Part shown: in pieces, positions 26,753-39,601 of the stretch
Numbering within the stretch: position 1 is the stretch's first letter
How the letters are laid out: each line of letters begins with the position of its first letter
Assembly (NCBI GenBank): GCA_947034895.1
Contig: OX344763.1
Coordinates: 81,177,093-81,241,092, forward strand
DNA from: Rhytidiadelphus loreus
Taxonomy: Eukaryota; Streptophyta; Bryopsida; Hypnales; Hylocomiaceae
Direction of reading: 5' to 3'
Length of the DNA stretch: 64,000 nucleotides
Notes under the pieces: generated by a model
What the model was told of the DNA's origin: nothing
Seen by the model: only the letters and a program-made list of their open reading frames with translations
Database searches by the model: none
Position numbers and translations under genes: made by a program

Positions 26753-29700
26753 CAAGTTGCAAATGGCCGAAGCTCTTGCAATTAGGAAAAGAATATATGA
26801 TTTGTGAAATGGTGTGGAACTTTCGGCAAGAATAAAAAAAATGGAATAAGCCATGCCCTGTATTTAAAAGCGCATGAATCCCGAACTCATGAAATTTGAA
26901 CGTGAAAGAGTGAAAACAATTTAATGTCCAAGTTGCAAATGGCCTAAGCTCTTGCAATTAGGAAAAGAATATATGATTTGTGAAATGGTGTGGAACCCTA
27001 GGCAAGAATAAAAAAAATGGAATAAGCCATGCCCTGTATTTAAAAGCGCATGAATCCCGAACTCATGAAATTTGAACGTCAAAGAGTGAAAACAATTTAA
27101 TGTCCAAGTTGCAAATGGCCTAAGCTCTTGCAATTAGGAAAAGAATATATGATTTGTGAAATTGTGTGGAACCCTAGGCAAGAATAAAAAAAATGGAATA
27201 AGCCATGCCCTGTATTTAAAAGCGCATGAATCCCGAACTCATGAAATTTGAACGTGAAAGAGTGAAAACAATTTAATGTCCAAGTTGCAAATGGCCTAAG
27301 CTCTTGCAATTAGGAAAAGAATATATGATTTGTGAAATTGTGTGGAACCCTAGGCAAGAATAAAAGAAATAGAATAAGCCATGCCCTGTATTTAAAAGCG
27401 CATGAATCCCGAACTCATGAAATTTGAACGTGAAAGAGTGAAAACAATTTAATGTCCAAATTGCAAATGGCCGAAGCTCTTGCAATTAGGAAAAAAATAT
27501 ATGATTTGTGAAATTGTGTGGAACTTTCGGCAAGAATAAGAAAAATGGAATAAGCCATGCCCTGTATTTAAAAGCGCATGAATCCCGAACTCATGAAATT
27601 TGAACGTGAAAGAGTGAAAACAATTTAATGTCCAAATTGCAAATGGCCGAAGCTCTTGCAATTAGGAAAATAATATATGATTTGTGAAATTGTGTGGAAC
27701 TTTCGGCAAGAATAAGAAAAATGGAATAAGCCATGCCCTGTATTTAAAAGCGCATGAATCCCGAACTCATGAAATTTGAACGTGAAAGAGTGAAAACAAT
27801 TTAATGTCCAAATTGCAAATGGCCGAAGCTCTTGCAATTAGGAAAAAAATATATGATTTGTGAAATTGTGTGGAACTTTCGGCAAGAATAAAAAAAACGG
27901 AATAAGCCATGCCCTGTATTTAAAAGCGCATGAATCCCGAACTCATGAAATTTGAACGTGAAAGAGTGAAAACAATTTAATGTCCAAATTGCAAATGGCC
28001 TAAGCTCTTGCAATTAGGAAAAGAATATATGATTTGTGAAATTGTGTGGAACTTTCGGCAAGAATAAGAAAAATGGAATAAGCCATGCCCTGTATTTAAA
28101 AGCGCATGAATCCCGAACTCATGAAATTTGAACGTGAAAGAGTGAAAACAATTTAATGTCCAAATTGCAAATGGCCGAAGCTCTTGCAATTAGGAAAAGA
28201 ATATATGATTTGTGAAATTGTGTGGAACTTTCGGCAAGAATAAAAAAAATGGAATAAGCCATGCCCTGTATTTAAAAGCGCATGAATCCCGAACTCATGA
28301 AATTTGAACGTGAAAGAGTGAAAACAATTTAATGTCCAAATTGCAAATGGCCGAAGCTCTTGCAATTAGGAAAAAAATATATGATTTGTGAAATTGTGTG
28401 GAACTTTCGGCAAGAATAAAAAAAATGGAATAAGCCATGCCCTGTATTTAAAAGCGCATGAATCCCGAACTCATGAAATTTGAACGTGGAAGAGTGAAAA
28501 CAATTTAATGTCCAAATTGCAAATGGCCGAAGCTCTTGCAATTAGGAAAAGAATATATGATTTGTGAAATTGTGTGGAACTTTCGGCAAGAATAAGAAAA
28601 ATGGAATAAGCCATGCCCTGTATTTAAAAGCGCATGAATCCCGAACTCATGAAATTTGAACGTGAAAGAGTGAAAACAATTTAATGTCCAAATTGCAAAT
28701 GGCCGAAGCTCTTGCAATTAGGAAAAGAATATATGATTTGTGAAATTGTGTGGAACCCTAGGCAAGAATAAAAAAAATGGAATAAGCCATGCCCTGTATT
28801 TAAAAGCGCATGAATCCCGAACTCATGAAATTTGAACGTGAAAGAGTGAAAACAATTTAATGTCCAAGTTGCAAATGGCCGAAGCTCTTGCAATTAGGAA
28901 AAGAATATATGATTTGTGAAATTGTGTGGAACTTTCGGCAAGAATAAGAAAAATGGAATAAGCCATGCCCTGTATTTAAAAGCGCATGAATCCCGAACTC
29001 ATGAAATTTGAACGTGAAAGAGTGAAAACAATTTAATGTCCAAGTTGCAAATGGCCGAAGCTCTTGCAATTAGGAAAAGAATATATGATTTGTGAAATTG
29101 TGTGGAACTTTCGGCAAGAATAAGAAAAATGGAATAAGCCATGCCCTGTATTTAAAAGCGCATGAATCCCGAACTCATGAAATTTGAACGTGAAAGAGTG
29201 AAAACAATTTAATGTCCAAGTTGCAAATGGCCGAAGCTCTTGCAATTAGGAAAAGAATATATAATTTGTGAAATTGTGTGGAACTTTCGGCAAGAATAAG
29301 AAAAATGGAATAAGCCATGCCCTGTATTTAAAAGCGCATGAATCCCGAACTCATGAAATTTGAACGTGAAAGAGTGAAAACAATTTAATGTCCAAGTTGC
29401 AAATGGCCTAAGCTCTTGCAATTAGGAAAAGAATATATGATTTGTGAAATTGTGTGGAACTTTCGGCAAGAATAAAAAAAATGGAATAAGCCATGCCCTG
29501 TATTTAAAAGCGCATGAATCCCGAACTCATGAAATTTGAACGTGAAAGAGTGAAAACAATTTAATGTCCAAGTTGCAAATGGCCTAAGCTCTTGCAATTA
29601 GGAAAAGAATATATTATTTGTGAAATTGTGTGGAACCCTAGGCAAGAATAAAAAAAATGGAATAAGCCATGCCCTGTATTTAAAAGCGCATGAATCCCGA

Positions 29701-30448
29701 ACTCATGAAATTTGAACGTGAAAGAGTGAAAACAATTTAATGTCCAAGTTGCAAATGGCCTAAGCTCTTGCAATTAGGAAAAGAATATATGATTTGTGAA
29801 ATTGTGTGGAACTTTCGGCAAGAATAAGAAAAATGGAATAAGCCATGCCCTGTATTTAAAAGCGCATGAATCCCGAACTCATGAAATTTGAACGTGAAAG
29901 AGTGAAAACAATTTAATGTCCAAGTTGCAAATGGCCTAAGCTCTTGCAATTAGGAAAAGAATATATGATTTGTGAAATGGTGTGGAACCCTAGGCAAGAA
30001 TAAAAAAAATGGAATAAGCCATGCCCTGTATTTAAAAGCGCATGAATCCCGAACTCATGAAATTTGAACGTGAAAGAGTGAAAACAATTTAATGTCCAAA
30101 TTGCAAATGGCCGAAGCTCTTGCAATTAGGAAAAGAATATATGATTTGTGAAATTGTGTGGAACCCTAGGCAAGAATAAAAAAAATGGAATAAGCCATGC
30201 CCTGTATTTAAAAGCGCATGAATCCCGAACTCATGAAATTTGAACGTGAAAGAGTGAAAACAATTTAATGTCCAAGTTGCAAATGGCCGAAGCTCTTGCA
30301 ATTAGGAAAAGAATATATGATTTGTGAAATTGTGTGGAACTTTCGGCAAGAATAAGAAAAATGGAATAAGCCATGCCCTGTATTTAAAAGCGCATGAATC
30401 CCGAACTCATGAAATTTGAACGTGAAAGAGTGAAAACAATTTAATGTC

Positions 30449-31152
30449 CAAGTTGCAAATGGCCGAAGCTCTTGCAATTAGGAAAAGAATATATGATTTG
30501 TGAAATTGTGTGGAACCCTAGGCAAGAATAAAAAAAATGGAATAAGCCATGCCCTGTATTTAAAAGCGCATGAATCCCGAACTCATGAAATTTGAACGTG
30601 AAAGAGTGAAAACAATTTAATGTCCAAGTTGCAAATGGCCTAAGCTCTTACAATTAGGAAAAGAATATATGATTTGTGAAATTGTGTGGATCTTTCGGCA
30701 AGAATAAAAAAAATGGAATAAGCCATGCCCTGTATTTAAAAGCGCATGAATCCCGAACTCATGAAATTTGAACGTGAAAGAGTGAAAACAATTTAATGTC
30801 CAAGTTGCAAATGGCCGAAGCTCTTGCAATTAGGAAAAGAATATATGATTTGTGAAATTGTGTGGAACCCTAGGCAAGAATAAAAAAAATGGAATAAGCC
30901 ATGCCCTGTATTTAAAAGCGCATGAATCCCGAACTCATGAAATTTGAACGTGAAAGAGTGAAAACAATTTAATGTCCAAGTTGCAAATGGCCTAAGCTCT
31001 TACAATTAGGAAAAGAATATATGATTTGTGAAATTGTGTGGATCTTTCGGCAAGAATAAAAAAAATGGAATAAGCCATGCCCTGTATTTAAAAGCGCATG
31101 AATCCCGAACTCATGAAATTTGAACGTGAAAGAGTGAAAACAATTTAATGTC
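30449..31152. repeat. Two-monomer repeat (352 bp), two copies, U1
   Basis: Dimers 30449-30800 and 30801-31152 pair a G17 A-type unit with a B-type unit carrying two rare changes: A26, which breaks the second TTGCAA palindrome (30650, 31002), and T67 (30691, 31043). Neither change is seen outside this dimer and its U2 copy. Confidence 0.9.
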
Positions 31153-33440
31153 CAAGTTGCAAATGGCCGAAGCTCTTGCAATTAGTGAAAGAATATATGA
31201 TTTGTGAAATTGTGTGGAACTTTCGGCAAGAATAAAAAAAATGGAATAAGCCATGCCCTGTATTTAAAAGCGCATGAATCCCGAACTCATGAAATTTGAA
31301 CGTGAAAGAGTGAAAACAATTTAATGTCCAAGTTGCAAATGGCCGAAGCTCTTGCAATTAGGAAAAGAATATATGATTTGTGAAATTGTGTGGAACTTTC
31401 GGCAAGAATAAAAAAAATGGAATAAGCCATGCCCTGTATTTAAAAGCGCATGAATCCCGAACTCATGAAATTTGAACGTGAAAGAGTGAAAACAATTTAA
31501 TGTCCAAGTTGCAAATGGCCTAAGCTCTTGCAATTAGGAAAAGAATATATGATTTGTGAAATTGTGTGGAACTTTCGGCAAGAATAAAAAAAATGGAATA
31601 AGCCATGCCCTGTATTTAAAAGCGCATGAATCCCGAACTCATGAAATTTGAACGTGAAAGAGTGAAAACAATTTAATGTCCAAGTTGCAAATGGCCTAAG
31701 CTCTTGCAATTAGGAAAAGAATATATGATTTGTGAAATTGTGTGGAACTTTCGGCAAGAATAAGAAAAATGGAATAAGCCATGCCCTGTATTTAAAAGCG
31801 CATGAATCCCGAACTCATGAAATTTGAACGTGAAAGAGTGAAAACAATTTAATGTCCAAGTTGCAAATGGCCGAAGCTCTTGCAATTAGGAAAAGAATAT
31901 ATGATTTGTGAAATTGTGTGGAACTTTCGGCAAGAATAAAAAAAATGGAATAAGCCATGCCCTGTATTTAAAAGCGCATGAATCCCGAACTCATGAAATT
32001 TGAACGTGAAAGAGTGAAAACAATTTAATGTCCAAGTTGCAAATGGCCTAAGCTCTTGCAATTAGGAAAAGAATATATGATTTGTGAAATTGTGTGGAAC
32101 TTTCGGCAAGAATAAGAAAAATGGAATAAGCCATGCCCTGTATTTAAAAGCGCATGAATCCCGAACTCATGAAATTTGAACGTGAAAGAGTGAAAACAAT
32201 TTAATGTCCAAGTTGCAAATGGCCGAAGCTCTTGCAATTAGGAAAAGAATATATAATTTGTGAAATTGTGTGGAACTTTCGGCAAGAATAAGAAAAATGG
32301 AATAAGCCATGCCCTGTATTTAAAAGCGCATGAATCCCGAACTCATGAAATTTGAACGTGAAAGAGTGAAAACAATTTAATGTCCAAGTTGCAAATGGCC
32401 GAAGCTCTTGCAATTAGGAAAAGAATATATGATTTGTGAAATTGTGTGGAACTTTCGGCAAGAATAAAAAAAATGGAATAAGCCATGCCCTGTATTTAAA
32501 AGCGCATGAATCCCGAACTCATGAAATTTGAACGTGAAAGAGTGAAAACAATTTAATGTCCAAGTTGCAAATGGCCTAAGCTCTTGCAATTAGGAAAAGA
32601 ATATATGATTTGTGAAATGGTGTGGAACTTTCGGCAAGAATAAAAAAAATGGAATAAGCCATGCCCTGTATTTAAAATCGCATGAATCCCGAACTCATGA
32701 AATTTGAACGTGAAAGAGTGAAAACAATTTAATGTCCAAGTTGCAAATGGCCTAAGCTCTTGCAATTAGGAAAAGAATATATGATTTGTGAAATTGTGTG
32801 GAACCCTAGGCAAGAATAAAAAAAATGGAATAAGCCATGCCCTGTATTTAAAAGCGCATGAATCCCGAACTCATGAAATTTGAACGTGAAAGAGTGAAAA
32901 CAATTTAATGTCCAAGTTGCAAATGGCCTAAGCTCTTGCAATTAGGAAAAGAATATATGATTTGTGAAATTGTGTGGAACCCTAGGCAAGAATAAAAAAA
33001 ATGGAATAAGCCATGCCCTGTATTTAAAAGCGCATGAATCCCGAACTCATGAAATTTGAACGTGAAAGAATGAAAACAATTTAATGTCCAAGTTGCAAAT
33101 GGCCTAAGCTCTTGCAATTAGGAAAAGAATATATGATTTGTGAAATTGTGTGGAACCCTAGGCAAGAATAAAAGAAATAGAATAAGCCATACCCTGTATT
33201 TAAAAGCGCATGAATCCCGAACTCATGAAATTTGAACGTGAAAGAGTGAAAACAATTTAATGTCCAAATTGCAAATGGCCGAAGCTCTTGCAATTAGGAA
33301 AAAAATATATGATTTGTGAAATTGTGTGGAACTTTCGGCAAGAATAAGAAAAATGGAATAAGCCATGCCCTGTATTTAAAAGCGCATGAATCCCGAACTC
33401 ATGAAATTTGAACGTGAAAGAGTGAAAACAATTTAATGTC

Positions 33441-35552
33441 CAAGTTGCAAATGGCCTAAGCTCTTGCAATTAGGAAAAGAATATATGATTTGTGAAATCG
33501 TGTGGAACCCTAGGCAAGAATAAAAAAAATGGAATAAGCCATGCCCTGTATTTAAAAGCGCATGAATCCCGAACTCATGAAATTTGAACGTGAAAGAGTG
33601 AAAACAATTTAATGTCCAAGTTGCAAATGGCCGAAGCTCTTGCAATTAGGAAAAGAATATATGATTTGTGAAATCGTGTGGAACCCTAGGCAAGAATAAG
33701 AAAAATGGAATAAGCCATGCCGTGTATTTAAAAGCGCATGAATCCCGAACTCATGAAATTTGAACGTGAAAGAGTGAAAACAATTTAATGTCCAAGTTGC
33801 AAATGGCCGAAGCTCTTGCAATTAGGAAAAAAATATATGATTTGTGAAATTGTGTGGAACCCTAGGCAAGAATAAAAGAAATGGAATAAGCCATGCCCTG
33901 TATTTAAAAGCGCATGAATCCCGAACTCATGAAATTTGAACGTGAAAGAGTGAAAACAATTTAATGTCCAAGTTGCAAATGGCCTAAGCTCTTGCAATTA
34001 GGAAAAGAATATATGATTTGTGAAATTGTGTGGAACTTTCGGCAAGAATAAAAAAAATGGAATAAGCCATGCCCTGTATTTAAAAGCGCATGAATCCCGA
34101 ACTCATGAAATTTGAACGTGAAAGAGTGAAAACAATTTAATGTCCAAGTTGCAAATGGCCTAAGCTCTTGCAATTAGGAAAAGAATATATGATTTGTGAA
34201 ATGGTGTGGAACTTTCGGCAAGAATAAAAAAAATGGAATAAGCCATGCCCTGTATTTAAAAGCGCATGAATCCCGAACTCATGAAATTTGAACGTCAAAG
34301 AGTGAAAACAATTTAATGTCCAAGTTGCAAATGGCCTAAGCTCTTGCAATTAGGAAAAGAATATATGATTTGTGAAATTGTGTGGAACCCTAGGCAAGAA
34401 TACAAAAAATGGAATAAGCCATGCCCTGTATTTAAAAGCGCATGAATCCCGAACTCATGAAATTTGAACGTGAAAGAGTGAAAACAATTTAATGTCCAAG
34501 TTGCAAATGGCCTAAGCTCTTGCAATTAGGAAAAGAATATATGATTTGTGAAATTGTGTGGAACCCTAGGCAAGAATAAAAAAAATGGAATAAGCCATGC
34601 CCTGTATTTAAAAGCGCATGAATCCCGAACTCATGAAATTTGAACGTGAAAGAGTGAAAACAATTTAATGTCCAAGTTGCAAATGGCCGAAGCTCTTGCA
34701 ATTAGGAAAAGAATATATGATTTGTGAAATCGTGTGGAACCCTAGGCAAGAATACAAAAAATGGAATAAGCCATGCCGTGTATTTAAAAGCGCATGAATC
34801 CCGAACTCATGAAATTTGAACGTGAAAGAGTGAAAACAATTTAATGTCCAAGTTGCAAATGGCCGAAGCTCTTGCAATTAGGAAAAAAATATATGATTTG
34901 TGAAATTGTGTGGAACCCTAGGCAAGAATAAGAAAAATGGAATAAGCCATGCCCTGTATTTAAAAGCGCATGAATCCCGAACTCATGAAATTTGAACGTC
35001 AAAGAGTGAAAACAATTTAATGTCCAAGTTGCAAATGGCCTAAGCTCTTGCAATTAGGAAAAGAATATATGATTTGTGAAATTGTGTGGAACCCTAGGCA
35101 AGAATAAAAAAAATGGAATAAGCCATGCCCTGTATTTAAAAGCGCATGAATCCCGAACTCATGAAATTTGAACGTGAAAGAGTGAAAACAATTTAATGTC
35201 CAAGTTGCAAATGGCCTAAGCTCTTGCAATTAGGAAAAGAATATATGATTTGTGAAATGGTGTGGAACTTTCGGCAAGAATAAAAAAAATGGAATAAGCC
35301 ATGCCCTGTATTTAAAAGCGCATGAATCCCGAACTCATGAAATTTGAACGTCAAAGAGTGAAAACAATTTAATGTCCAAGTTGCAAATGGCCTAAGCTCT
35401 TGCAATTAGGAAAAGAATATATGATTTGTGAAATTGTGTGGAACCCTAGGCAAGAATACAAAAAATGGAATAAGCCATGCCCTGTATTTAAAAGCGCATG
35501 AATCCCGAACTCATGAAATTTGAACGTGAAAGAGTGAAAACAATTTAATGTC
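33441..35552. repeat. Two adjacent six-monomer modules at the start of U2
   Basis: Counterpart of 11617-13728. The series agrees with U1 at most units. It differs at 34145 (C152 added), 34497 (A-type with C106 instead of B-type with G106), 34849 (G84 and C152 added) and 35025 (A-type instead of B-type). Fully matching units sit on both sides, so the mismatches look like patches replaced from another module rather than point drift. Confidence 0.7.
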
Positions 35553-35729
35553 CAAGTTGCAAATGGCCTAAGCTCTTGCAATTAGGAAAAGAATATATGA
35601 TTTGTGAAATTGTGTGGAACCCTAGGCAAGAATAAAAAAAAATGGAATAAGCCATGCCCTGTATTTAAAAGCGCATGAATCCCGAACTCATGAAATTTGA
35701 ACGTGAAAGAGTGAAAACAATTTAATGTC
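35553..35729. repeat. 177-bp monomer with extra A
   Basis: The A-tract here is nine A (35634-35642) instead of eight. All downstream monomers are shifted by one base relative to the upstream register. The U1 partner (13729-13904) has the normal tract. It is either a true single-base slip or a homopolymer error in the assembly. Confidence 0.9.
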
Positions 35730-38700
35730 CAAGTTGCAAATGGCCTAAGCTCTTGCAATTAGGAAAAGAATATATGATTTGTGAAATTGTGTGGAACTTT
35801 CGGCAAGAATAAGAAAAATGGAATAAGCCATGCCCTGTATTTAAAAGCGCATGAATCCCGAACTCATGAAATTTGAACGTGAAAGAGTGAAAACAATTTA
35901 ATGTCCAAGTTGCAAATGGCCTAAGCTCTTGCAATTAGGAAAAGAATATATGATTTGTGAAATTGTGTGGAACCCTAGGCAAGAATACAAAAAATGGAAT
36001 AAGCCATGCCCTGTATTTAAAAGCGCATGAATCCCGAACTCATGAAATTTGAACGTGAAAGAGTGAAAACAATTTAATGTCCAAGTTGCAAATGGCCTAA
36101 GCTCTTGCAATTAGGAAAAGAATATATGATTTGTGAAATTGTGTGGAACTTTCGGCAAGAATAAGGAAAATGGAATAAGCCATGCCGTGTATTTAAAAGC
36201 GCATGAATCCCGAACTCATGAAATTTGAACGTGAAAGAGTGAAAACAATTTAATGTCCAAGTTGCAAATGGCCGAAGCTCTTGCAATTAGGAAAAAAATA
36301 TATGATTTGTGAAATTGTGTGGAACTTTCGGCAAGAATAAGAAAAATGGAATAAGCCATGCCCTGTATTTAAAAGCGCATGAATCCCGAACTCATGAAAT
36401 TTGAACGTGAAAGAGTGAAAACAATTTAATGTCCAAGTTGCAAATGGCCTAAGCTCTTGCAATTAGGAAAAGAATATATGATTTGTGAAATTGTGTGGAA
36501 CTTTCGGCAAGAATAAGAAAAATGGAATAAGCCATGCCCTGTATTTAAAAGCGCATGAATCCCGAACTCATGAAATTTGAACGTGAAAGAGTGAAAACAA
36601 TTTAATGTCCAAGTTGCAAATGGCCTAAGCTCTTGCAATTAGGAAAAGAATATATGATTTGTGAAATTGTGTGGAACTTTCGGCAAGAATAAGAAAAATG
36701 GAATAAGCCATGCCCTGTATTTAAAAGCGCATGAATCCCGAACTCATGAAATTTGAACGTGAAAGAGTGAAAACAATTTAATGTCCAAGTTGCAAATGGC
36801 CTAAGCTCTTGCAATTAGGAAAAGAATATATGATTTGTGAAATTGTGTGGAACCCTAGGCAAGAATAAAAAAAATGGAATAAGCCATGCCCTGTATTTAA
36901 AAGCGCATGAATCCCGAACTCATGAAATTTGAACGTGAAAGAGTGAAAACAATTTAATGTCCAAGTTGCAAATGGCCTAAGCTCTTGCAATTAGGAAAAG
37001 AATATATGATTTGTGAAATTGTGTGGAACTTTCGGCAAGAATAAGAAAAATGGAATAAGCCATGCCCTGTATTTAAAAGCGCATGAATCCCGAACTCATG
37101 AAATTTGAACGTGAAAGAGTGAAAACAATTTAATGTCCAAGTTGCAAATGGCCTAAGCTCTTGCAATTAGGAAAAGAATATATGATTTGTGAAATTGTGT
37201 GGAACCCTAGGCAAGAATACAAAAAATGGAATAAGCCATGCCCTGTATTTAAAAGCGCATGAATCCCGAACTCATGAAATTTGAACGTGAAAGAGTGAAA
37301 ACAATTTAATGTCCAAGTTGCAAATGGCCTAAGCTCTTGCAATTAGGAAAAGAATATATGATTTGTGAAATCGTGTGGAACCCTAGGCAAGAATAAAAAA
37401 AATGGAATAAGCCATGCCCTGTATTTAAAAGCGCATGAATCCCAAACTCATGAAATTTGAACGTGAAAGAGTGAAAACAATTTAATGTCCAAGTTGCAAA
37501 TGGCCGAAGCTCTTGCAATTAGGAAAAGAATATATGATTTGTGAAATCGTGTGGAACCCTAGGCAAGAATAAGAAAAATGGAATAAGCCATGCCGTGTAT
37601 TTAAAAGCGCATGAATCCCGAACTCATGAAATTTGAACGTGAAAGAGTGAAAACAATTTAATGTCCAAGTTGCAAATGGCCGAAGCTCTTGCAATTAGGA
37701 AAAAAATATATGATTTGTGAAATTGTGTGGAACCCTAGGCAAGAATACAAAAAATGGAATAAGCCATGCCCTGTATTTAAAAGCGCATGAATCCCGAACT
37801 CATGAAATTTGAACGTGAAAGAGTGAAAACAATTTAATGTCCAAGTTGCAAATGGCCTAAGCTCTTGCAATTAGGAAAAGAATATATGATTTGTGAAATT
37901 GTGTGGAACCCTAGGCAAGAATAAAAAAAATGGAATAAGCCATGCCCTGTATTTAAAAGCGCATGAATCCCGAACTCATGAAATTTGAACGTGAAAGAGT
38001 GAAAACAATTTAATGTCCAAGTTGCAAATGGCCTAAGCTCTTGCAATTAGGAAAAGAATATATGATTTGTGAAATGGTGTGGAACTTTCGGCAAGAATAA
38101 AAAAAATGGAATAAGCCATGCCCTGTATTTAAAAGCGCATGAATCCCGAACTCATGAAATTTGAACGTCAAAGAGTGAAAACAATTTAATGTCCAAGTTG
38201 CAAATGGCCTAAGCTCTTGCAATTAGGAAAAGAATATATGATTTGTGAAATTGTGTGGAACCCTAGGCAAGAATACAAAAAATGGAATAAGCCATGCCCT
38301 GTATTTAAAAGCGCATGAATCCCGAACTCATGAAATTTGAACGTGAAAGAGTGAAAACAATTTAATGTCCAAGTTGCAAATGGCCTAAGCTCTTGCAATT
38401 AGGAAAAGAATATATGATTTGTGAAATTGTGTGGAACCCTAGGCAAGAATAAAAAAAATGGAATAAGCCATGCCCTGTATTTAAAAGCGCATGAATCCCG
38501 AACTCATGAAATTTGAACGTGAAAGAGTGAAAACAATTTAATGTCCAAGTTGCAAATGGCCTAAGCTCTTGCAATTAGGAAAAGAATATATGATTTGTGA
38601 AATTGTGTGGAACCCTAGGCAAGAATAAGAAAAATGGAATAAGCCATGCCCTGTATTTAAAAGCGCATGAATCCCGAACTCATGAAATTTGAACGTGAAA

Positions 38701-39601
38701 GAGTGAAAACAATTTAATGTCCAAGTTGCAAATGGCCTAAGCTCTTGCAATTAGGAAAAGAATATATGATTTGTGAAATTGTGTGGAACTTTCGGCAAGA
38801 ATAAGGAAAATGGAATAAGCCATGCCGTGTATTTAAAAGCGCATGAATCCCGAACTCATGAAATTTGAACGTGAAAGAGTGAAAACAATTTAATGTCCAA
38901 GTTGCAAATGGCCGAAGCTCTTGCAATTAGGAAAAGAATATATGATTTGTGAAATTGTGTGGAACTTTCGGCAAGAATAAGAAAAATGGAATAAGCCATG
39001 CCCTGTATTTAAAAGCGCATGAATCCCGAACTCATGAAATTTGAACGTGAAAGAGTGAAAACAATTTAATGTCCAAGTTGCAAATGGCCTAAGCTCTTGC
39101 AATTAGGAAAAGAATATATGATTTGTGAAATTGTGTGGAACTTTCGGCAAGAATAAGAAAAATGGAATAAGCCATGCCCTGTATTTAAAAGCGCATGAAT
39201 CCCGAACTCATGAAATTTGAACGTGAAAGAGTGAAAACAATTTAATGTCCAAGTTGCAAATGGCCTAAGCTCTTGCAATTAGGAAAAGAATATATGATTT
39301 GTGAAATTGTGTGGAACCCTAGGCAAGAATACAAAAAATGGAATAAGCCATGCCCTGTATTTAAAAGCGCATGAATCCCGAACTCATGAAATTTGAACGT
39401 GAAAGAGTGAAAACAATTTAATGTCCAAGTTGCAAATGGCCTAAGCTCTTGCAATTAGGAAAAGAATATATGATTTGTGAAATTGTGTGGAACTTTCGGC
39501 AAGAATAAGAAAAATGGAATAAGCCATGCCCTGTATTTAAAAGCGCATGAATCCCGAACTCATGAAATTTGAACGTGAAAGAGTGAAAACAATTTAATGT
39601 C

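Larger units (their letters stand above)
11617..33440. repeat. Giant tandem unit U1, 124 monomers
   Basis: First copy of a very large tandem duplication. Its barcode sequence repeats in 33441-57553. Private base changes shared by both copies include 19337/41162 (G), 19483/41308 (C), 21937/44290 (G), 22179/44532 (C), 22566/44919 (C), 24625/46978 (G), 27671/50200 (T), 27898/50427 (C), 30650/54763 (A), 31186-31187/55299-55300 (TG), 33070/57183 (A) and 33191/57304 (A). Offsets rise stepwise from 21824 to 24113, each step a whole number of monomers except the single extra A. The left half is rich in G106, C83 and C59. The right half is rich in A4, Y-type and T118 units. The left edge is uncertain by one or two monomers (11265-11617). 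Confidence 0.92.
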
